Positions 54,261 through 63,951 of a DNA stretch of 64,000 bases are shown here, one piece after another (the first letter of the stretch is position 1; every line of letters begins with the position of its first letter). The stretch is from positions 26,480 to 90,479 of the forward strand of contig CAJQLB010000019.1 in the NCBI GenBank assembly GCA_905479065.1, in the 5' to 3' direction. The translations under genes and the position numbers were made by a program. The DNA comes from an uncultured Flavobacteriaceae bacterium. GTDB taxonomy: Bacteria; Bacteroidota; Bacteroidia; Flavobacteriales; Flavobacteriaceae. The notes under the pieces were generated by a model that made no database searches, was not told the DNA's origin, and saw only the letters and a program-made list of their open reading frames with translations.

Positions 54261-57233
54261 ATGTATCTCAACTCTCACACATATTTTAGTTTACGTTATG
54301 GCACTATAAAGCCTGAGCAATTACTTGCTATTGCCTCAGAAAACAAAATGCAAACACTAGCTTTAACAGATATAAATAACACCTCTGCCTGTTTAGAATT
54401 TGTACGTCTCTCCTCAAAATACAATATTAAACCTGTACTTGGTGTTGATTTTAGAAACTCAACACAGCAGCAATTTGTTTTGATTGCGAAGAATAATAAC
54501 GGCTTTTTTAATATCAACAAATACTTGTCTATTTTTTTACATGACCCTAGTATGAAAATCCCCGAAAAAGCGCCACATCTTGAAGATGTTTTTGTAATAT
54601 ATCCTTATATACATCAAAAAATATACACGTTAAAAAATAATGAATTTATTGGTATCAAGCCACAAGATTTAAATCAGCTAAAATTTTCTAAATGGAGCAC
54701 TTATAGGCATAAATTAGTTGTTTTACAGACGGTTTCATTTCAAAACAAAAAAGGGTTTAATATCCATCGATTGTTGCGCGCTATTGACAATAACACGCTG
54801 CTAAGCAAGCTTCCAAAAAGTGAACAAGGCCAAGAAACAGACATCTTGTTACCTTATAATCAGCTAAAAAATGTCTATCAAGAGTTTCCTGAACTCTTAA
54901 AAAATACAATGTCTATTTTAAAAAGATGCAATATTGACTTTGAGGCTCCTAAACATGCCTCTAACAATCAAAAGTCTTATACAAATAATGAATCACTAGA
55001 TTTCAGATTGCTAAAAAGCCTTACCTATCAAGGCTTACATTATCGTTATAAAAAGCCTGGAGAACGCATTTTTAAACGCATTAAAAAAGAGCTTACTATT
55101 ATCCGAGAAAAGGGTTTTGTTACTTACTTTTTAATAAATTGGAAAATCTTAAAGTATGCTAGAAGTCAAGGCTATTTCTATATTGGGCGCGGCAGTGGCG
55201 CAAACAGTATTGTTGCTTATTTATTGAGAATTACTGATGTTGACCCCGTAGAGTTAGACCTATATTTTGAAAGATTTATCAACCTTTACAGACAAACACC
55301 CCCAGATTTTGATATTGATTTCTCTTGGACAGATCGCGATGATATCATTCAGTTCATCTTCAAGAATTTTAAGCACACAGCTCTTATTGCTGTTTATAAC
55401 ACCTTTAAGTTTAAAGCGTCTGTTAGGGAGCTAGGAAAAGTATTTGGATTGCCTAAAGCTGAAATTGATAGTCTTTCGAAAGGTCAGTATAATGTAGAGC
55501 AATTAGATAATATATCGTCTCTAGTTATTAAATACAGTAGTTATATCAATGGGTTTCCAAATTATCTAGGTATTCATGCCGGAGGTATTATTATCTCAGA
55601 AAAACCAATCCATTACTATGGCGCTACTTTTATGCCTCCAAAAGGGTTTCCTACAACACAATTTGACATGGTTATTGCTGAAGACAATAGCCTCCATAAA
55701 TTCGATATTCTAAGTCAACGTGGACTAGGAAAAATTAAGGACGCCGTAAATATTATAACATATAATTATCCAAATAAAGCTCCTGTTGATATTCATGATA
55801 TCAAACGATTTAAGCAAGACGAAAGGATTAAAACTATCTTACGTCAAGCAAAAGCTATTGGTTGCTTTTATGTAGAATCTCCTGCCATGCGCATGCTTTT
55901 AAAAAAACTACAAGTAGACAACTATTTAGGGCTAGTTGCAGCGAGTTCTGTTATTCGTCCAGGAGTCTCAAAATCAGGAATGATGCGAGAATATATTATG
56001 CGTTATCGCTACCCTAATCGTCGAAAAGATGCACACCCAATTCTACTGAAAATTATGCCTGAAACTTATGGTGTCATGGTGTATCAAGAAGATGTCATTA
56101 AAGTTGCTCATTATTTTGGAAAACTCACACTAAGCGAAGCTGATATGTTGAGACGTGGCATGTCGGGTAAGTTTCGTTCTCGCGAAGAGTTCTTAAAAGT
56201 AAAACATCAATTTTTTGAGAATTGTAAGCGTGACAAAAAATCCAACGCCTTAATTGTAGATGTGTGGCGTCAAATTGAGAGTTTTGCAGGATATGCCTTT
56301 GCTAAAGGACATTCAGCGTCATATGCTGTGGAAAGCTACCAAAGTTTATTTTTAAAAGCATACTATCCTTTAGAATACATGGTTGCTACCATTAATAATT
56401 CTGGAGGTTTTTACAGCACAGAATTGTATGTTCACGAAGCCAAAAAACAGGGCGGTAGCGTTGAAGCCCCCTGTATCAATAAAAGTTATTATCAAACAGT
56501 TATCTATGGCAAAATTATTTATTTAGGCTTTGTCTTATTACACGATTTTGAAAAAAAAACAACTCAAAACATCTTAGAAGAACGCGAAGAAAATGGCGCT
56601 TTTAAAGACTTAGATGACTTTATTAATCGTGTTTCAATTTCAATTGAACAACTCATAATTCTCATTAAAATAAATGCTTTTAAATTCACTAAAGCTAATA
56701 AGCGAACATTACTTTGGGAAGCACATTTAAAAATGAATGCAACGCTTATCAAACAAGATTCTATTCTTTTATTCAAATCAAAACGCAGTAATTATGGAGT
56801 CCCTCAATTGACAAATACAATCCTAGAAGATGCCTTTGACGAAATAGAACTGTTAGGATTCCCTTTATGCAGTCCATTTGACTTATTACACGAAAAGTCT
56901 TCAAATAATCTTTGTGCCAACACATTGTTACTTTATAAAAATAAAACAATTACGATAGAAGGGTACTTAGTAACTATTAAAAATACTCGAACACAGAATG
57001 GTAAATACATGTGTTTTGGAACCTTTTTAGACCAAAACAGCGATTTCATAGATACTGTTCATTTTCCTGCTACACTAAAATCATTTCCTTTTAAGGGCAA
57101 AGGCATATACCGCATTACAGGAAAGGTTACAGAAGAATTTGATTGTGTTACTGTCGAGGTAATCTCAATGTGTCGGTTAGCCATTATTGAAGACCCTAGA
57201 TATAGTGACTCTCATAAAGCTATTGCCGTATGA
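54261..57233 (+). CDS. DNA polymerase III alpha-like polymerase, short inducible type
   Basis: A 990-residue C-family polymerase, shorter than replicative DnaE, comparable to DnaE2/ImuC mutagenesis polymerases. The start is the ATG at 54261 (MYLNSHTYFSLRYG); the TTG at 54246 lies inside the -7 box. Visible are the PHP domain (1-220), the polymerase motif GRGSGAN (from Gly309), catalytic PDFDIDF (Asp349, Asp351, Asp353), GGIIIS, and a C-terminal OB fold (TIEGYLVTIKNTRTQNGKYM). The PHP metal site is degraded: HxH reads NxH and TDH reads TDI. It overlaps dinB by four bases. A translesion role is likely. Confidence 0.92.
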   Translation: MYLNSHTYFSLRYGTIKPEQLLAIASENKMQTLALTDINNTSACLEFVRLSSKYNIKPVLGVDFRNSTQQQFVLIAKNNNGFFNINKYLSIFLHDPSMKIPEKAPHLEDVFVIYPYIHQKIYTLKNNEFIGIKPQDLNQLKFSKWSTYRHKLVVLQTVSFQNKKGFNIHRLLRAIDNNTLLSKLPKSEQGQETDILLPYNQLKNVYQEFPELLKNTMSILKRCNIDFEAPKHASNNQKSYTNNESLDFRLLKSLTYQGLHYRYKKPGERIFKRIKKELTIIREKGFVTYFLINWKILKYARSQGYFYIGRGSGANSIVAYLLRITDVDPVELDLYFERFINLYRQTPPDFDIDFSWTDRDDIIQFIFKNFKHTALIAVYNTFKFKASVRELGKVFGLPKAEIDSLSKGQYNVEQLDNISSLVIKYSSYINGFPNYLGIHAGGIIISEKPIHYYGATFMPPKGFPTTQFDMVIAEDNSLHKFDILSQRGLGKIKDAVNIITYNYPNKAPVDIHDIKRFKQDERIKTILRQAKAIGCFYVESPAMRMLLKKLQVDNYLGLVAASSVIRPGVSKSGMMREYIMRYRYPNRRKDAHPILLKIMPETYGVMVYQEDVIKVAHYFGKLTLSEADMLRRGMSGKFRSREEFLKVKHQFFENCKRDKKSNALIVDVWRQIESFAGYAFAKGHSASYAVESYQSLFLKAYYPLEYMVATINNSGGFYSTELYVHEAKKQGGSVEAPCINKSYYQTVIYGKIIYLGFVLLHDFEKKTTQNILEEREENGAFKDLDDFINRVSISIEQLIILIKINAFKFTKANKRTLLWEAHLKMNATLIKQDSILLFKSKRSNYGVPQLTNTILEDAFDEIELLGFPLCSPFDLLHEKSSNNLCANTLLLYKNKTITIEGYLVTIKNTRTQNGKYMCFGTFLDQNSDFIDTVHFPATLKSFPFKGKGIYRITGKVTEEFDCVTVEVISMCRLAIIEDPRYSDSHKAIAV

Positions 57234-58450
57234 TATCGAAAAACCGTGCGATTGTACATATGGACTTAGATACTTTTTTTGTATCCTGTGAGCGTTTACT
57301 TGACAGCAAGCTTATAGGCAAGCCCGTTCTTATTGGAGGAACTAGTGATCGTGGTGTTGTTGCCTCTTGCAGCTATGAAGCAAGAAAATTTGGAATACAT
57401 TCTGCCATGCCAATGCGTATGGCGAAACAATTATGTCCGGAAGCAATTGTCTTAAGAGGAAATTCTGGTATTTACACTAATTTTTCAAAAAATGTAACTG
57501 ATGTTATTAAAGAAAGTGTCCCTCTTTATGAGAAAACATCTATTGATGAATTTTATATAGACCTCACAGGAATGGACAAATTTTTTGGTTGTCACAAATT
57601 AGCTTCCGAATTGAGACAGCGCATCACAAAGGAAACAGGGTTACCCATTTCATTTGGTCTATCCATCAATAAAACAGTTTCTAAAATAGCAACAGGTGAA
57701 GCAAAACCTGATAATGAAATTCGGGTTATTTCAGGTAACGAAAAACCATTTTTAGCGCCTCTTTCAGTTAAAAAAATCCCCATGGTTGGTAATGTGACCT
57801 ATAAGTCATTATGCGACTTGGGAGTAAAGCGTATTAAAACCTTACAAGAAATGCCCATGGAACTCATGTATAAAGTGCTTGGTAAAAATGGGCTGAGTAT
57901 TTGGAAAAAAGCCAACGGCATAGACAATAGTCCTGTTGTGCAATATCATGAACGTAAATCAATTTCAACAGAGCGTACCTTTAATAAAGACACTACTGAC
58001 ATTAATAAATTAAAAAGCATTGTTATTGCCATGTCAGAAAATCTAGCCTATCAGTTACGTCGCGGTAATAAATTAACCGCATGTGTGGTATTTAAAATTC
58101 GCTATTCTGATTTTCAAACTTACACAAAACAACAAGCTATTCCTTACAGTGCCATGGATCATACTCTTATTCCTGTCGTTTTAAATTTATTCAAAACACT
58201 TTACAGTCGAAGACTACTTGTGCGATTAATTGGAGTGAAATTTAGCCACTTGGTTGAAGGAGGCCATCAAGTAAATCTATTTGAAGATGACGAAAAACAT
58301 CTCAATTTAAGTACTGCCATAGACAATATGAGAGAACGCTACGGAGACAGAGCTGTAATAAGCGCTGCTGGAATGGAAGCAAGAACTATTAGTCGATGGA
58401 ATCCCTTTAATGGCGAACCGCCGCCTTTGCTAGCAAATCGCAAACAATAA
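57230..58450 (+). CDS. dinB: DNA polymerase IV (Y-family translesion polymerase)
   Basis: Error-prone polymerase that copies past damaged bases. The 406 residues contain the Y-family catalytic residues Asp12 (VHMDLDTFF) and Asp106-Glu107 (TSIDEFYIDLTG), the YEARKFGIHSAMPM finger motif, helix-hairpin-helix thumb, little-finger domain, and a possible clamp-binding QVNLF near the C-terminus. It starts within the last four bases of the dnaE-like gene (ATGA), so production of both polymerases is coupled. Some Bacteroidota homologues are annotated UmuC-like; the length and motifs favour DinB. Confidence 0.95.
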   Translation: MISKNRAIVHMDLDTFFVSCERLLDSKLIGKPVLIGGTSDRGVVASCSYEARKFGIHSAMPMRMAKQLCPEAIVLRGNSGIYTNFSKNVTDVIKESVPLYEKTSIDEFYIDLTGMDKFFGCHKLASELRQRITKETGLPISFGLSINKTVSKIATGEAKPDNEIRVISGNEKPFLAPLSVKKIPMVGNVTYKSLCDLGVKRIKTLQEMPMELMYKVLGKNGLSIWKKANGIDNSPVVQYHERKSISTERTFNKDTTDINKLKSIVIAMSENLAYQLRRGNKLTACVVFKIRYSDFQTYTKQQAIPYSAMDHTLIPVVLNLFKTLYSRRLLVRLIGVKFSHLVEGGHQVNLFEDDEKHLNLSTAIDNMRERYGDRAVISAAGMEARTISRWNPFNGEPPPLLANRKQ

Positions 58451-58481
58451 AGTTTTAATGTGTGAGGCCTATAACATCTAT

Positions 58482-60272
58482 TTACTCTACTTTAGAACTT
58501 AACCATTGTTTCCTGTTTGCTAGTTGCCTCGCAGAAGGTTGTTTATTCATGGTTTCGAATGTAGAAATCACATAGCTAGGATCTGTAGAAAACACAACCT
58601 CCGTTTCTTTTAGCTGACCATAACGTTTGAAAATTATTTTTACTTTATCGTCAGGTCTGAAGCCACTTAAAATCTCATTGAATTTTAATGTCTCTGAGAG
58701 TTTAAAATCTCCAACAGAAATAAGGATATCTCCTTGCTCAAGACCAGCATTGTAGGCCGGTGAATATATGGTGGTATTGCTTGTAATTTCACCTTCCATT
58801 ACAGCGCCTCCAAACCATAATTTGTCATGACGACGATTCAAAAATACTCCAACATTTTCAAAAGCTGCCGTCATTTTTGGCATCATACTGTCATATATAT
58901 GATTATTGAAAAAATCATTAGCAAAAGTCGTCCCTGTATATTTTATTAAAACGTCATGTAGTCCTTGAACGGTGTAAGAAGTTTCAGTTTTACCAAAAGT
59001 CTCCCAGACCAATTTCATGTAATCATCTAAATTTAACCCACGCGCTCGTAAGGATAAGTCTAAAGCAAGACCAAGCACACTTCCATAGGAGTAATACGAT
59101 ATAAATGTATTAGATTTATTCACAGGGTCAACAGAACGTGCAGCATCAACAAAAGGAGCCTGATAGCTCATTTCAATAGGATTGAAAAAACTACGCCCTG
59201 GAGAATTCCAAACATAATTAAAGGTTCCTATTAGTCCTTTTACATAATCATCTTCGGGCATTAATCCTGCTCTACATAAAATAAGTCCTGTGTAATAACT
59301 GGTAAAACCTTCTGCAAACCAGAGTTCTCCACTCATATTTACATTTTCAAAATCAAATGGCTCTAATGATTCAGGACGGATACGTTCTACATTCCAACAA
59401 TGAAAAAACTCATGAGAAACTGTCCCAATATTTCTTCTCATTCCCCCATTTGCCAAGCTTGTTGTACTCGGTATAATCGTTGAATTTCGATGTTCCATAC
59501 CGTCTCCTGTGACATTAGGTATATAACAAGCTAAAAAGTAATAATTTTGATAATCAAAATTTGGCAACTCTCCAAAAACTGCTTTTTGTTCTAACACCAC
59601 TTTCTTAACAGATTCAAAATATTCATCCATTTCAGTAGTTGATCCATGATGATGTAAGACTAAGTGAACAACCTGGCCATCAACCTCAAAAGAGCGACTA
59701 TCGTGATTACTTATTTCCGTTGGACTATCCATAAAATATTGCAGATTTGGAGCATAATACCTGCCATCTCCAAGAGGTTTTAATTGCGTAGCAATTTTCC
59801 AATTCAAATCTTTCCTAACATTAAAAACAACTTCCATCGCATGACTTTCCAATTCTGGAACATACATAAATGTTGCAGGCATATTTAAATGAGCGTGTGT
59901 TTCATCAACTTGACTATAAGTGCCATCCCCATGATTAGCAAACAAAGTATAACTTACTTTAATAGTGCCATTATGACCCGAAACTCTCCAGGAATAAGGA
60001 TCCGGACGGTGTGCCTTTAAAATACGACCATTACCATCGGTTACTTTGACGTTATATGCGTTTTTCATGAACTCATGCAGCGCGTAACGTCCCGGAGACG
60101 TTCTACTCATTCTAAATTCTATCTCATCTTCCTTTAAATTTTTAAATACACCCTCAATTTCTGCTTCATGATGAACAGCATTTTCAAATGAAATCTCATA
60201 ACTACTCGAAACTTGTGATTGCATTTGAAGGGACATCAAGACCAAAACTGCAAGAATAAAAACGTTTTTCAT
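58482..60272 (-). CDS. M61-family metallopeptidase with PDZ domain
   Basis: Exported zinc peptidase of the glycyl-aminopeptidase family, 596 residues. Signal peptide about 1-20. N-terminal beta domain (SYEISFENAVHHEAEIEG), then the zinc motif His287-Glu288-x-x-His291 (VSHEFFHCWN) with the third ligand Glu in ELWFAEGFTSYY, and a PDZ domain about residues 490-575 (AGLEQGDILISVGDFKL). The active site is intact. It likely degrades peptides in the periplasm or at the surface. It is divergent from the BtuB-like receptor gene. Confidence 0.93.
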   Translation of the reverse strand: MKNVFILAVLVLMSLQMQSQVSSSYEISFENAVHHEAEIEGVFKNLKEDEIEFRMSRTSPGRYALHEFMKNAYNVKVTDGNGRILKAHRPDPYSWRVSGHNGTIKVSYTLFANHGDGTYSQVDETHAHLNMPATFMYVPELESHAMEVVFNVRKDLNWKIATQLKPLGDGRYYAPNLQYFMDSPTEISNHDSRSFEVDGQVVHLVLHHHGSTTEMDEYFESVKKVVLEQKAVFGELPNFDYQNYYFLACYIPNVTGDGMEHRNSTIIPSTTSLANGGMRRNIGTVSHEFFHCWNVERIRPESLEPFDFENVNMSGELWFAEGFTSYYTGLILCRAGLMPEDDYVKGLIGTFNYVWNSPGRSFFNPIEMSYQAPFVDAARSVDPVNKSNTFISYYSYGSVLGLALDLSLRARGLNLDDYMKLVWETFGKTETSYTVQGLHDVLIKYTGTTFANDFFNNHIYDSMMPKMTAAFENVGVFLNRRHDKLWFGGAVMEGEITSNTTIYSPAYNAGLEQGDILISVGDFKLSETLKFNEILSGFRPDDKVKIIFKRYGQLKETEVVFSTDPSYVISTFETMNKQPSARQLANRKQWLSSKVE

Positions 60273-60367
60273 ATTCTAAATTGTTTGATTAGTAAGATAC
60301 TATTTTTGTGCAATGACAAGAACTTATAAAAAGTTAAATTTAAAGTGATTCTATCAACAATTTTTCT

Positions 60368-60385
60368 AATTTAGCTCGCTAAATT
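60368..60385. promoter_or_regulatory. Palindrome AATTTAGC-TC-GCTAAATT overlapping the receptor promoter
   Basis: Perfect 8-bp inverted repeat with a two-base centre. Its right arm overlaps the -7 box of the BtuB-like receptor (60380-60387), so a bound protein would exclude RNA polymerase. The regulator is unknown. Confidence 0.5.
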
Positions 60386-60387
60386 TG
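60380..60387 (+). promoter_or_regulatory. -7 box TAAATTTG directly before the BtuB-like receptor
   Basis: Exact TANNTTTG match, four bases before the ATG at 60392; predicts a leaderless transcript. Confidence 0.5.
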
Positions 60388-60391
60388 AACC

Positions 60392-62215
60392 ATGAAAATT
60401 TTAAAAATTTACTGTGTCTTGTGCGCTTTACTCGTTCTAAACATGTCTTTAGATGCTCAAGAAAATAACAAAGAAGAACGTTTAGATTCTATTATTATTT
60501 CTTCGAGTAGGATTCAATTACCTTTCAAAGAAAATTCTAGAACCATAACTGTAATTTCTTCAACAGAGATTATGGAAAGTCCTGCCACCACTATTACAGA
60601 ATTATTACAACAGGTTGCGGGCGTTGATATTAGGCGTCGCGGGGTTAACGGGATGCAAGCTGATTTATATATTAGAGGTGGTGGTTTTGACCAAACACTT
60701 TTACTCATTGACGGTATTAAAATGGATGATGCTCAAACTGGGCATCACACCATGAATATGGCACTCCCAATTGAGGTCATTCAACGCATTGAAATTATCA
60801 AAGGCCCTGCTGCAAGAGTTTTCGGACAAAACGCCTTTACTGGGGCTATCAACATTGTCACTAAAAATGATGCTGACAATGTCAATATGGCGAGATTTCA
60901 AGTTGGCTCATACAATCAACAACGTGTCTCTGGAACTATTGGAAAAGATTTTGGGAACAGTGCACTTATTGCTCATGCCTCAGTGAACACCTCTGATGGA
61001 TATCGTTACAATACCGACTTCAGCAATCAAAATTATTTTATTAAAAGCAGTTTTAACAAAGAACACACCCCAATTCATATTGTTGGTTATTTCACAGAAA
61101 GAAAATTTGGCGCTAATGGTTTTTATGCTTCCCCAGCAGCAATAAATCAATACGAAGAAACACAAAGTAGTTTAATTGGAATTTCAACTAATTTAAAATC
61201 TGATAGATTGATCTTTAAACCTCGTCTTTATTGGAGACGTCATCAAGACATGTACGAATTTGTCAGACAAAATCCTGCAATCTATCGCAACCTACATTTA
61301 ACAAATAAGGTTGGAGCAGAGTTCAATGCTTCTTATGATTCCAAGTCTGGTGTTACAGGGTTTGGTGTAGATTTTGCCAAAGTATTTTTGTCAAGTAATA
61401 ATTTAGGAAATAGAGAACGCGAGATGATTACAGTATTTTTAGAACACCGGTTTATGCTTGCTGATAATAAGCTAGACATCACTCCCGGAGTTGCTGGAAC
61501 TTATTTCTCAGATTTTGATTTTCATGCCTTCCCTGGAATCGATGTAGGATATCGGATAAATGGTCACCTAAAACTATATGCTAACGCTGGTTACACCTAT
61601 CGAATTCCAACCTACACAGATTTATTTTACAGTGATCCAACAACCCTGGGGAATGAAAATTTAAATCCAGAAGAGGCTATTTCAGAGGAAATTGGAGTGA
61701 CTTTTTCGCATAGCAATATTGATATATCTGCAGCATTATTCAATAGAAATTCAACCAATATCATTGATTATGTGAAAAATATGGAAACAGACCTTTGGCA
61801 AGCCACAAATATTCAAGAATTGAATTCCTACGGTCTTGAAACTAATATTAAGTATCGATTTAACGTACTTGGACATCAGCAACGAATGCAGCTTGGGTAC
61901 ACTTATCTAAAGGAAGCGCTGGACGCCTCAAGGTTTGCATTTTCTCGATATTCAATTAATTCATTGAAGCACCATCTCACAATAACAAATCATTCACAGT
62001 TTTTAAAAAATGTAAGTCACAGTGTTGTCTATAAATTTGCAGAACGTACAAATGGAGAGACCTATTCTGTTGTTGATCTAAAAATTACATTAAATGTCAA
62101 AGCCTTTGAATTTTCAATCATAGGAAATAATATTTTTAATGAAATTTACACAGAGACTAATCAAGTGCCGATGCCAAAAGGAAACGTATTACTCGATGTG
62201 GGCTACAAATTTTAA
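60392..62215 (+). CDS. BtuB-like TonB-dependent receptor
   Basis: A 607-residue receptor lacking the carboxypeptidase-like N-terminal domain of the other three. Signal peptide ends near residue 22 (LDAQ). A TonB-box-like LDSIIISSSR follows, then a plug with PATTITELLQQVAGVDIRRRGVNG, YIRGGGFDQTLLLIDGI and IEIIKGPAARVFGQNAFTGAINI, and a compact barrel ending NVLLDVGYKF. Size and plug resemble vitamin B12 or metallophore receptors. There is no cobalamin riboswitch in the 119-base upstream space, so the ligand is open. A palindrome overlaps the promoter. Confidence 0.9.
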   Translation: MKILKIYCVLCALLVLNMSLDAQENNKEERLDSIIISSSRIQLPFKENSRTITVISSTEIMESPATTITELLQQVAGVDIRRRGVNGMQADLYIRGGGFDQTLLLIDGIKMDDAQTGHHTMNMALPIEVIQRIEIIKGPAARVFGQNAFTGAINIVTKNDADNVNMARFQVGSYNQQRVSGTIGKDFGNSALIAHASVNTSDGYRYNTDFSNQNYFIKSSFNKEHTPIHIVGYFTERKFGANGFYASPAAINQYEETQSSLIGISTNLKSDRLIFKPRLYWRRHQDMYEFVRQNPAIYRNLHLTNKVGAEFNASYDSKSGVTGFGVDFAKVFLSSNNLGNREREMITVFLEHRFMLADNKLDITPGVAGTYFSDFDFHAFPGIDVGYRINGHLKLYANAGYTYRIPTYTDLFYSDPTTLGNENLNPEEAISEEIGVTFSHSNIDISAALFNRNSTNIIDYVKNMETDLWQATNIQELNSYGLETNIKYRFNVLGHQQRMQLGYTYLKEALDASRFAFSRYSINSLKHHLTITNHSQFLKNVSHSVVYKFAERTNGETYSVVDLKITLNVKAFEFSIIGNNIFNEIYTETNQVPMPKGNVLLDVGYKF

Positions 62216-62332
62216 TAGAATCCCAAATATCGTTTCAACCATGTTGATAAATAGCACTCCAAAGGCTTCTAGCTCATGTTATTTTGTTTAACATAAGGTT
62301 TCATTAACTTTATACCTTAAAATTTGTGTGTT

Positions 62333-63193
62333 TTGAAACTAAACCTTCAAGAAATCCCCAGGATAAAAACCATAAGTAAACAATCGTTTATTGATGACTA
62401 TTTAAAACCGCAAAAACCTGTCGTTATTGAGCAGTGTATTTTAGATTGGCCTGCTTATTCAAAGTGGAATTTGAACTTTATAAGAGAGATTGCTGGTGAT
62501 AAAACAGTCCCTCTTTACGATGACAGACCTGTTAGTCACAAGGATGCTTTTAACGAGCCTCACGCCACCATGAAAATGAGTGCTTACATAAATTTACTTC
62601 AGAAAGAGCCTACCAAATTTCGTATTTTTTTATGGAATATTTTAAAAGAAGTTCCCCAACTACAACAGGACTTTAAATATCCAGATTTTGGTGTTAGATT
62701 TATGAAAGCATTGCCAATGTTATTTTTTGGCGGCACAAACTCGCATACATTCATGCATTATGATATTGATTTAGCAAATATATTTCACTTTCATTTTGAG
62801 GGTCAAAAACAGTGCATTCTGTTTAACCAAAAACAAAATAAATATCTGTATAAAATTCCTTATTCATTAATTACTAGAGAGGACATAGATTTCACGAATC
62901 CTGATTATAAAAAATGGCCCGCTTTAAAAAATGCTCGAGGCTTTAAAACGACGTTAAAGCACGGAGAACTACTTTACATGCCAGAGGGGTACTGGCATTA
63001 TATGAAATATCTGACGCCTGGGTTTTCTATGAGCTTAAGAACTGTTGCTCGAAAACCATCTCACTTAGCAATAGCTCTTTACAACATTCTTTTTATGCGA
63101 CACTTTGATAACTTTATGCGTCGATTGAGAGGCCAGTGGTGGATTGATTGGAAAAATAAACAAGCCGTCATCAAAACACATAGACATAGGTGA
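62333..63193 (+). CDS. Cupin-like JmjC-domain protein (2-oxoglutarate/Fe-dependent hydroxylase type)
   Basis: A 286-residue protein of the cupin_8/JmjC family. Iron ligands are visible: His142 and Asp144 in FMHYDIDLANIF and His222 in GYWHYMKYLTPG, with an FHFHFEGQKQCILF strand between. Such enzymes hydroxylate protein or RNA-bound residues; the substrate here is unknown. I start it at TTG 62333, giving MKLNLQEIPRIKTI, the N-terminus typical of the family; a TTG three codons earlier (62324) is possible. There is no ATG in a suitable place. It stands alone 117 bases after the receptor gene. Confidence 0.87.
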   Translation: MKLNLQEIPRIKTISKQSFIDDYLKPQKPVVIEQCILDWPAYSKWNLNFIREIAGDKTVPLYDDRPVSHKDAFNEPHATMKMSAYINLLQKEPTKFRIFLWNILKEVPQLQQDFKYPDFGVRFMKALPMLFFGGTNSHTFMHYDIDLANIFHFHFEGQKQCILFNQKQNKYLYKIPYSLITREDIDFTNPDYKKWPALKNARGFKTTLKHGELLYMPEGYWHYMKYLTPGFSMSLRTVARKPSHLAIALYNILFMRHFDNFMRRLRGQWWIDWKNKQAVIKTHRHR

Positions 63194-63429
63194 TAATTTT
63201 GTTTAAATAAAGTACTTTTATATCTCGAGATTTCATTATCAGTTTAATTATGATAAGGTTATCGAATCACATTGCCGTTATAAGTTCTGATTTAATTCTT
63301 TATAATAAGCGTCTGGCTTATCTATGAATTTGGTTAGTTAGTCTGTTAATTCTAGTAAGTCAAGTATTATAATGATTGTTTACTTATATATTTTTTACAT
63401 TCGAGTAACTAACCAATTATTTAAAAAAA
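63194..63429. other. 236-base A+T-rich intergenic space
   Basis: Between the JmjC-type and NTF2-like genes. I see no reading frame, promoter box of the TANNTTTG form or convincing hairpin. Confidence 0.4.
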
Positions 63430-63951
63430 ATGAAAAAAATTAGCATACTTATTCTCGTTTCATTGCTTGCCTCTTGTCAATTTGATGCGCCAAATGCAAC
63501 AACAGACACTCAAATTGGTGTTGAAATTAGCGACAGTGGAGAAAAAATCTCATTAAATGCGGGAGAACTTTCAACGGTAACCGTTTGGGAGAAATATGTA
63601 AAGGCACATAACGATAGAGATCTTGAAACCATAAAGCAAATGGACAGCGATACGTTTAAGGCCTATGGCCCTAGAGGTGAGTTTATTGATGGACCAGAAG
63701 CTCATATTCAATTTCTCAGCAAATGGTTTAACGATAATGACCCAACATGGGCATCAAATTATTTTATTGCCAATGAACTGACAAATGATAAAGGAGAGCT
63801 TAGACAATGGGTTACTTCAGGACACGATGTCACAATGACTGTTGATAGTACTACAGTAAAAGTAGCTCAAATTCATGATGCCTTGATTAAAGACGGAAAG
63901 GTTCAAATGTTTTATGTTTATGAGCGTGTAAAACAAGAAAACGAGGAGTAA
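63430..63951 (+). CDS. NTF2-like (SnoaL-type) lipoprotein
   Basis: A 173-residue lipoprotein with signal and lipobox LLASC (Cys16). After a short linker, residues about 48-165 form an NTF2-like alpha+beta domain (VWEKYVKAHNDRDLETIKQMDSDTFKAYGPRGEFIDGPEAHIQFLSKWF by position, ending VQMFYVYERVK), of the kind used for ligand binding or small-molecule conversion. No catalytic residues are recognisable. Function unknown. It is complete, with 49 bases to the window end. Confidence 0.8.
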   Translation: MKKISILILVSLLASCQFDAPNATTDTQIGVEISDSGEKISLNAGELSTVTVWEKYVKAHNDRDLETIKQMDSDTFKAYGPRGEFIDGPEAHIQFLSKWFNDNDPTWASNYFIANELTNDKGELRQWVTSGHDVTMTVDSTTVKVAQIHDALIKDGKVQMFYVYERVKQENEE

